This document shows, piece by piece, positions 59,951 through 64,000 of a DNA stretch of 64,000 nt (position 1 is the stretch's first letter; every line of letters begins with the position of its first letter). The DNA comes from JANQEU01 sp965228045. Lineage in GTDB: Bacteria; Bacteroidota; Bacteroidia; Cytophagales; Cyclobacteriaceae. The notes under the pieces are model-generated. The model worked only from the letters and a program-made list of their open reading frames with translations, had not been told where the DNA came from and made no database searches. Location of the stretch: contig OZ245789.1 in assembly GCA_965228045.1 (NCBI GenBank), positions 992,001 through 1,056,000 of the forward strand, read 5' to 3'. Both the position numbers and the translations under genes were made by a program.

Positions 59951-59981
59951 CAATAAAGCCCGGCATTACCGGGCTTTATTG
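59951..59981. terminator. Bidirectional intrinsic terminator
   Basis: AATAAAGCCCGG (59952-59963) and CCGGGCTTTATT (59969-59980) form a perfect 12-bp stem, 13 with the outer C-G pair, around CATTA. It separates the convergent kinase and GyrI-like genes; T/A-rich flanks serve both strands. Confidence 0.85.
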
Positions 59982-59984
59982 AAA

Positions 59985-60599
59985 TCACTTTATGGCATAT
60001 CTAATGATCGTTTTCAGCTTTTCCGGAGCCGTCCTTCTTGGATCAGAAAGATAAATCTCATGATGATAGTCAGCGATTTTATATCCATTGGAAAAAATAA
60101 AATCATGAAGCTTTTGGATCGTAGGAGCTTCATCATCATATGATCCAAGATGTAAGATCTGAGCACATTTACCTTCATTGATTAACTCATATTTTACTCC
60201 ATCAGGTGAGTCACCTTTCTTTTGTTTCACTCCCTCCACAGCCCGAAAGAAGTGAGACTCTTCTACAAAATCCGGCATTCTGATAATTATCTTCCACATC
60301 CATTCATCTCGTGGAGTTTTGTCGAAATTGTGCTGATTTTCCTCTCCTCCCTCTATGAACCAGAATGCCTCCATTTTCGGTACGGTGAAGTCCAGATCCT
60401 CCGCCTTCAGCAAAAACTTGATTGCATAGGCTACAGAATAAAGCTTGCCGATCGCATCCAGAAAAAGCTTATCCTCCGGGCTGGACTGCCCGGAAATCGT
60501 CAAGTAATAGTAGCTATCCAGGTCCCGTACTTCGGCTGATTTGGATGCAGTGTAATAATTCTTATCGGCTTTCGCCAAATCCAGTTTTTCAATGACCAT
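59985..60599 (-). CDS. GyrI-like small-molecule-binding domain protein
   Basis: The protein has 204 residues and lacks a DNA-binding domain. The sequence LDLAKADKNYYTASKSAEVR then DLDSYYYLTISGQSSPEDKL, with RDEWMWKIIIRMPDFV and CAQILHLGSYDDEAPTIQKL, is the GyrI-like/BacR-ligand-binding family (two SHS2 modules). Free-standing members may bind or hydrolyse cyclic or aromatic compounds; the role is unknown. It starts two bases after the upstream ABM gene's stop, so they are co-transcribed. Confidence 0.85.
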   Translation of the reverse strand: MVIEKLDLAKADKNYYTASKSAEVRDLDSYYYLTISGQSSPEDKLFLDAIGKLYSVAYAIKFLLKAEDLDFTVPKMEAFWFIEGGEENQHNFDKTPRDEWMWKIIIRMPDFVEESHFFRAVEGVKQKKGDSPDGVKYELINEGKCAQILHLGSYDDEAPTIQKLHDFIFSNGYKIADYHHEIYLSDPRRTAPEKLKTIIRYAIK

Positions 60600-60601
60600 A
60601 G

Positions 60602-60901
60602 TTATTGATTTAAAAAGTGACCAAAAAATTTCATTTCCTCTATATGACTGTTAAGGGTTTGAAATTGCGGATGTTTCTCAAATTCCTTCTGAGCTTTTTC
60701 CGCACTTTCTATGTCCTTCCAGTTGACCATGTCCATCAGCAGATTTGGTTCACTGGCCCCTATCTTGGATTCTACGGAGACGAATCCATCAAAAGATTGA
60801 AGACATGATCTGACGAGACCCTGGATCTCAGTGATCTTTTCAGGCGTCGGCTGCTTAATCTTATAAGCAACGACCTCTTTGACTGTACTTTCCATTTTCA
60901 T
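60602..60901 (-). CDS. Antibiotic biosynthesis monooxygenase-like (ABM) domain protein
   Basis: The protein has 99 residues of dimeric alpha/beta-barrel type. VKEVVAYKIKQPTPEKITEI, LQSFDGFVSVESKIGASEPN, LLMDMVNWKDIESAEKAQKE and the final helix-strand fit the ABM superfamily, which includes haem-degrading and quinol monooxygenases as well as inactive relatives. The catalytic features are not clear enough for a reaction. It lies upstream of the GyrI-like gene and downstream of the WYL regulator on the same strand. Confidence 0.75.
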   Translation of the reverse strand: MKMESTVKEVVAYKIKQPTPEKITEIQGLVRSCLQSFDGFVSVESKIGASEPNLLMDMVNWKDIESAEKAQKEFEKHPQFQTLNSHIEEMKFFGHFLNQ

Positions 60902-60968
60902 TGTTTCGTGGTATAATCTTCTACAAAGAAATTGTCGAAAGTGTCAGCCCTATGTCACTGGAATTTGG

Positions 60969-61928
60969 TCATGAAAATTTTTTATGGTGCTCGGCGATGG
61001 ACATTGAAAGTTCTCTTACCTTATCTTTCAGCGTGTCTGGATAAAGTACCTTTACCTGGTCCCCAAAAGACAACAACCATCGGGTAAAAAAATCATACGA
61101 TGGTGTATAAAACCTCATTTCAATGCCGTCTTTGTGCGGTATCTCTTCAGCAAATCCATAGTAATATTTTTGGTCAGTAATGAATCGGGCAATCCTCTGG
61201 TTGATCACAATACGAGCCTCAAGTGCATCAGTACCGGTGACCATATGCATCAAAAATTCATGACAATCCGGATGAGCCTCAGGTTGAAATTCATTGCCGG
61301 TGATTTCGATCTCTGTAATTCTGTCCGTCCGGAAATCTCTCAGGTCCTCTCTTAGATGACAGTAACCGATCAGATGCCATCGACCGGAATAAAAAACCAT
61401 ACCTAGTGGCTCCACCTCCCGGTTTGTGGTTTGATCATTATAATTTGAATAGTATGAGATTTGGATAGTTCTTCTGGATGCGATGGCATACTGGATCTCC
61501 GAAAGATGTGAATCAGGAAAACCATCTTTAATATTTCTGGGGGAAGGAAGGACGGAAACATTGTTTTCAAGGCTCTCCAGGAATTCTTTATCCGAGTATC
61601 GAAGTACGGCCCTCACCTTGTCCAGAGCGGCCTGAAATGTCTTTACGGTAGGGAGATCCGCGTTTTGTTCTACGAATTTTGCGCCAAGCAATATGGCCGA
61701 TGCCTCTTCCTTATTGAAAACGACCGGCGGTAAATGATATCCTTCGACTATAAAATATCCGTCACCAGCATTGCCTCCTATGGGAACTCCTGACTCCAAT
61801 AATGCCTTTATATCTCTAAATATGGTTCTACGACTTAACTCAAACTTGTCCTCAATTTCCTGCAGCGTTACGCGTCGTTTGCTTTGGAGCTGAATAAGGA
61901 TTGCATTTAACCGGTCTATTCTATTCAT
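60969..61928 (-). CDS. YafY-type HTH-WYL transcriptional regulator
   Basis: The protein has 319 residues. An N-terminal HTH_11 helix-turn-helix (RLNAILIQLQSKRRVTLQEI then EDKFELSRRTIFRDIKALLE) is followed by a WYL domain around residues 140-220, here with ISYYSNYNDQTTNREVEPLG and WHLIGYCHLREDLRDFRTDR, and a C-terminal extension (WCX) ending in LLSFGDQVKVLYPDTLKDKV. These regulators sense nucleic-acid or small ligands. It probably controls the ABM and GyrI-like genes downstream (68-base gap); that is inferred from position only. Confidence 0.92.
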   Translation of the reverse strand: MNRIDRLNAILIQLQSKRRVTLQEIEDKFELSRRTIFRDIKALLESGVPIGGNAGDGYFIVEGYHLPPVVFNKEEASAILLGAKFVEQNADLPTVKTFQAALDKVRAVLRYSDKEFLESLENNVSVLPSPRNIKDGFPDSHLSEIQYAIASRRTIQISYYSNYNDQTTNREVEPLGMVFYSGRWHLIGYCHLREDLRDFRTDRITEIEITGNEFQPEAHPDCHEFLMHMVTGTDALEARIVINQRIARFITDQKYYYGFAEEIPHKDGIEMRFYTPSYDFFTRWLLSFGDQVKVLYPDTLKDKVRELSMSIAEHHKKFS

Positions 61929-61963
61929 TGTGGGACAGAATTTAATTATCTTAGAAGACTGCT

Positions 61964-63517
61964 ATGAGGTTTTTTATTGCAAACATATTCATACTGATAT
62001 TTTGTATTTCGGGAGCCTTTGCACAAAGGGATCTGGTTAAGAAATCCGAATTGCAATTCTCGTCCGATCAGGAGCGGGAAGCGGTATTAGAATTACTCCA
62101 GGGTGGAGATTCTTATTTTGAGGCACTGGGCATCATCGAATCGGTTGATGAGAACCTTATGATGGCATGGAAATCCGGATTTGATGCTCATATCGATGAG
62201 CTTATCACCAAACCAAGACGACGTGATAATTGGATCTATTTAAATAAAGTGTACCATCAGCTTCATCGCGATTATCTGGTCAAATACCGAGACGGTGCAA
62301 ATCTCTCCAATACACTGATAGATGGTACATACAATTGCGTTTCCGCAAGTGCCATCTATGCCATGGCGTTTGAGAAACTTCAAATTCCTTACGTAATCAA
62401 AGAAACACCTGATCATGTCTATATCATAGGTGAAAGCAGGAGAGGACCTATGCAATTTGAGACCACGGATCCTGTGGAAGGATTTAGGACTTTTGGCTAC
62501 GATTTCAAAAAGTTATTTGTTTACCAGCTGATAGCACAAAAGAATATTACACGACAAGAATTTCGGGAAAAGGGAATGGATTCTGTCTTTAATCAGTATT
62601 ATTTCAAAGGCAGAGAAATCGGACTCAAGGAACTTGTGGGTATCCAGTACTCTAATGAAGGGATGCTTCATTGGCAAAAGAATGAATATAAAGAAGCTTT
62701 CAATGCATTTGAAAAGGCCTACGTGATCTATCCGAGTAAAAGAATTTCGGAGTTCCTCTTCTCCTCGCTGGTCTATCATCTTCAGAAATCAAATTATAGC
62801 GATTGGTACGATGTGGAACTTCTGTCAAGACTTCCCAGGTATGAGCAATTTGACATCAACTATCGGGGTATTTTGGCTGATTTTGACAAAGTCAATCAGT
62901 ATTACCTGATAGATCATAACGATACTGAGGCCATCGAGAAAGCATATAGGCTGTTGCGAAGTGAATTGGATGAGCGTCCGCGTGTTGAACTCGATTATTA
63001 CTACAATTATGAAAGGGCACGGGTTTTTTATAACCGGGGTGATTACAAGTCAGCCCTGGATTTTGTTTTAGGAGCATTTGAAGTAAAGCCTTACAACGCA
63101 GAGATTGAGTTGCTCCTTATGAATACTTTCAAGCAGTTTTTGAGAGCTCCGGACGAGGAACTTGACATCGCTTCGCGCAAATTAAATGCTGTCATTGCCA
63201 AGTATCCCCACCTTGAGGAAAATGCGAAGTTCGGAGGTTTGAGACTTGATTTTTTCCTTGTCGGAATGCTGAATGCGTACCATAAAAAAGAAATAGATAT
63301 GGGTGATACGCTCCGTGAAAGATTTCTTGATTTGGTCAATGAAAACCCTACTTTTCAATTCGATCCATACATAGTCGGCAGGGCATATTCCACTGCAGTA
63401 TATCATTATGTGGAGTCAGGGGAGATTCCTAAGGCCAATACACTGTTAAGTCAGGGTCTCAATTTTGCTCCGTTTAATGCAGAACTCATCAATAGTAAAA
63501 CGCTACTCGAACCTTAG
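61964..63517 (+). CDS. Exported transglutaminase-like/TPR protein
   Basis: The protein has 517 residues with a signal peptide (FIANIFILIFCISGAFAQ). Residues ~100-175 resemble a transglutaminase-like cysteine-protease fold with C125 (TYNCVSASAIYAMAFEKL), H151 (PDHVYIIG) and D169 (ETTDPVEG). The rest consists of helical repeats resembling TPRs (GMLHWQKNEYKEAFNAFEKA; ARVFYNRGDYKSALDFVLGA; SGEIPKANTLLSQGL). The substrate is unknown; it may process peptidoglycan or proteins in the periplasm. The next gene, a penicillin-recognising-type hydrolase, starts 43 bases on. Confidence 0.75.
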   Translation: MRFFIANIFILIFCISGAFAQRDLVKKSELQFSSDQEREAVLELLQGGDSYFEALGIIESVDENLMMAWKSGFDAHIDELITKPRRRDNWIYLNKVYHQLHRDYLVKYRDGANLSNTLIDGTYNCVSASAIYAMAFEKLQIPYVIKETPDHVYIIGESRRGPMQFETTDPVEGFRTFGYDFKKLFVYQLIAQKNITRQEFREKGMDSVFNQYYFKGREIGLKELVGIQYSNEGMLHWQKNEYKEAFNAFEKAYVIYPSKRISEFLFSSLVYHLQKSNYSDWYDVELLSRLPRYEQFDINYRGILADFDKVNQYYLIDHNDTEAIEKAYRLLRSELDERPRVELDYYYNYERARVFYNRGDYKSALDFVLGAFEVKPYNAEIELLLMNTFKQFLRAPDEELDIASRKLNAVIAKYPHLEENAKFGGLRLDFFLVGMLNAYHKKEIDMGDTLRERFLDLVNENPTFQFDPYIVGRAYSTAVYHYVESGEIPKANTLLSQGLNFAPFNAELINSKTLLEP

Positions 63518-63560
63518 TATTGATATTGTCAGCTAGTTTGTATCTTCACGGCATATTGCC

Positions 63561-64000
63561 ATGTCGAGAATTACGTTTTTCCTATTTTCAGCGGTTTTTA
63601 TAATACTAGCGTCCTGCAAGGATTCTGATCCATTGACTTCTGTTGTCAACGAAGATCCTTTTTTAAAAGAAACGGCAACAAATCCTGCGTACGAGGTACA
63701 GATAATCTACACTCAAATTGATCGGGATGAGACGCAGCAGCCAAAATTCACTTCCTACAGTTACGCTCTGGATTCTACCCGATATTTTTATCCGGCGTCC
63801 ACGGTTAAATTTCCGACGAGTCTGGCTGCAGTGGAGCGAATCAATGAGTTTAAGTATCCGCAGGTGACCATTTCTACAAGGATGGTCAACCGTGCCGGAA
63901 GTCAGGGTCAGACCTCTGTAATGTATGATTCATCAGCGTCAAACTATGAGCCTTCTATCGGTCATTATATCAAAAAAATCATGTTGGTTTCGGACAATGA
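63561..64000 (+). CDS. Class A beta-lactamase-fold serine hydrolase lipoprotein, 5' part
   Basis: Only the first 146 codons are in view. The signal peptide ends in LASC (Cys19), so this is a lipoprotein. S80-x-x-K83 in YPASTVKFPTSLAA is the active serine and lysine of the beta-lactamase/DD-peptidase superfamily, and the last codons are S144-D145-N146 (MLVSDN), the SDN motif. The order and spacing fit a class A beta-lactamase-like (Beta-lactamase2) enzyme. Whether it cleaves beta-lactams or peptidoglycan cannot be judged; the KTG motif lies beyond the window. Confidence 0.78.
   Translation, partial: MSRITFFLFSAVFIILASCKDSDPLTSVVNEDPFLKETATNPAYEVQIIYTQIDRDETQQPKFTSYSYALDSTRYFYPASTVKFPTSLAAVERINEFKYPQVTISTRMVNRAGSQGQTSVMYDSSASNYEPSIGHYIKKIMLVSDN

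Noticed and set aside
1..64000. tRNA, rRNA, CRISPR, prophage, transposase or integrase
   Set aside because: I looked for T-arm sequences, repeat-spacer regularity and typical mobile-element proteins and found none; a covariance search could still find a small RNA.

Overview
The window looks like chromosomal DNA of a Bacteroidota bacterium, most likely a marine or free-living member of the Cytophagales. The evidence is: almost no Shine-Dalgarno sequences; several promoters of the Bacteroidota type (TTTG-like -33 box, about 20 bases, TAnnTTTG -7 box); lineage-typical families (DUF4270 lipoprotein, DUF4286, GIN/DUF2807, 7TMR-DISM kinase); a Rho with a long charged insert; an S16 protein with a long Lys/Glu/Ala tail; and a SecA of 1120 residues without the C-terminal zinc motif. 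Genes are tightly packed on both strands. I saw no rRNA, tRNA, CRISPR array, phage or insertion sequence.

Layout. 1-9.4 kb: partial fabG, a GT-C-like membrane protein, an orphan lipoamide dehydrogenase, metX behind a SAM riboswitch (4104-4203, minus), a large lipoprotein cytochrome c, a sterol-desaturase-like enzyme, and an aminotransferase-tyrA pair. 9.4-18.3 kb: two small lipoproteins, sucD, then a stress/signalling block (MscS channel, tandem USP, receiver protein, sigma54-type response regulator, PAS histidine kinase, degenerate GIY-YIG-like protein, Dps, YtxH). 18.3-26.5 kb: threonine aldolase, DUF4286, GNAT, prolyl oligopeptidase, serS, rho, GIN-domain protein. 26.5-37.3 kb: an AlaDH/PNT-type dehydrogenase, then a minus operon (half-length GT5 protein, DUF4270 lipoprotein, glmS, ridA, gltX, small protein) divergent from a plus operon (panC, panD, flippase-like, rfaE2, zinc peptidase). 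37.3-48.5 kb: acyl-CoA dehydrogenase with a 24-bp perfect palindrome in its promoter, an AraC regulator, two small membrane proteins, a phosphate locus (Na/Pi cotransporter with PhoU domain divergent from a porin), M20 peptidase, SPOR lipoprotein and secA. 48.5-64 kb: dapF, the rpsP-rimM-trmD-rplS operon, the complete 2-oxoglutarate dehydrogenase operon (sucA, sucB, lpd), a 7TMR-DISM histidine kinase, GyrI-like and ABM proteins, a WYL regulator, a transglutaminase/TPR protein, and the start of a class-A beta-lactamase-fold lipoprotein.

Most genes are ordinary core functions. The points that stand out are the compact SAM riboswitch with recognisable P1, P2, P3 and pseudoknot; the palindromic operator at 37338-37361; two intrinsic terminators whose 3' arm contains an in-frame ATG of the next gene (rho to GIN protein, rplS to dapF); a GIY-YIG-like protein that lacks the second signature; a conserved half glycogen synthase without its nucleotide-sugar domain; and a possible gene remnant in front of sucD. 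I found no clear evidence of an undescribed multi-gene system. Database searches and structure predictions would be needed for the unfamiliar proteins.
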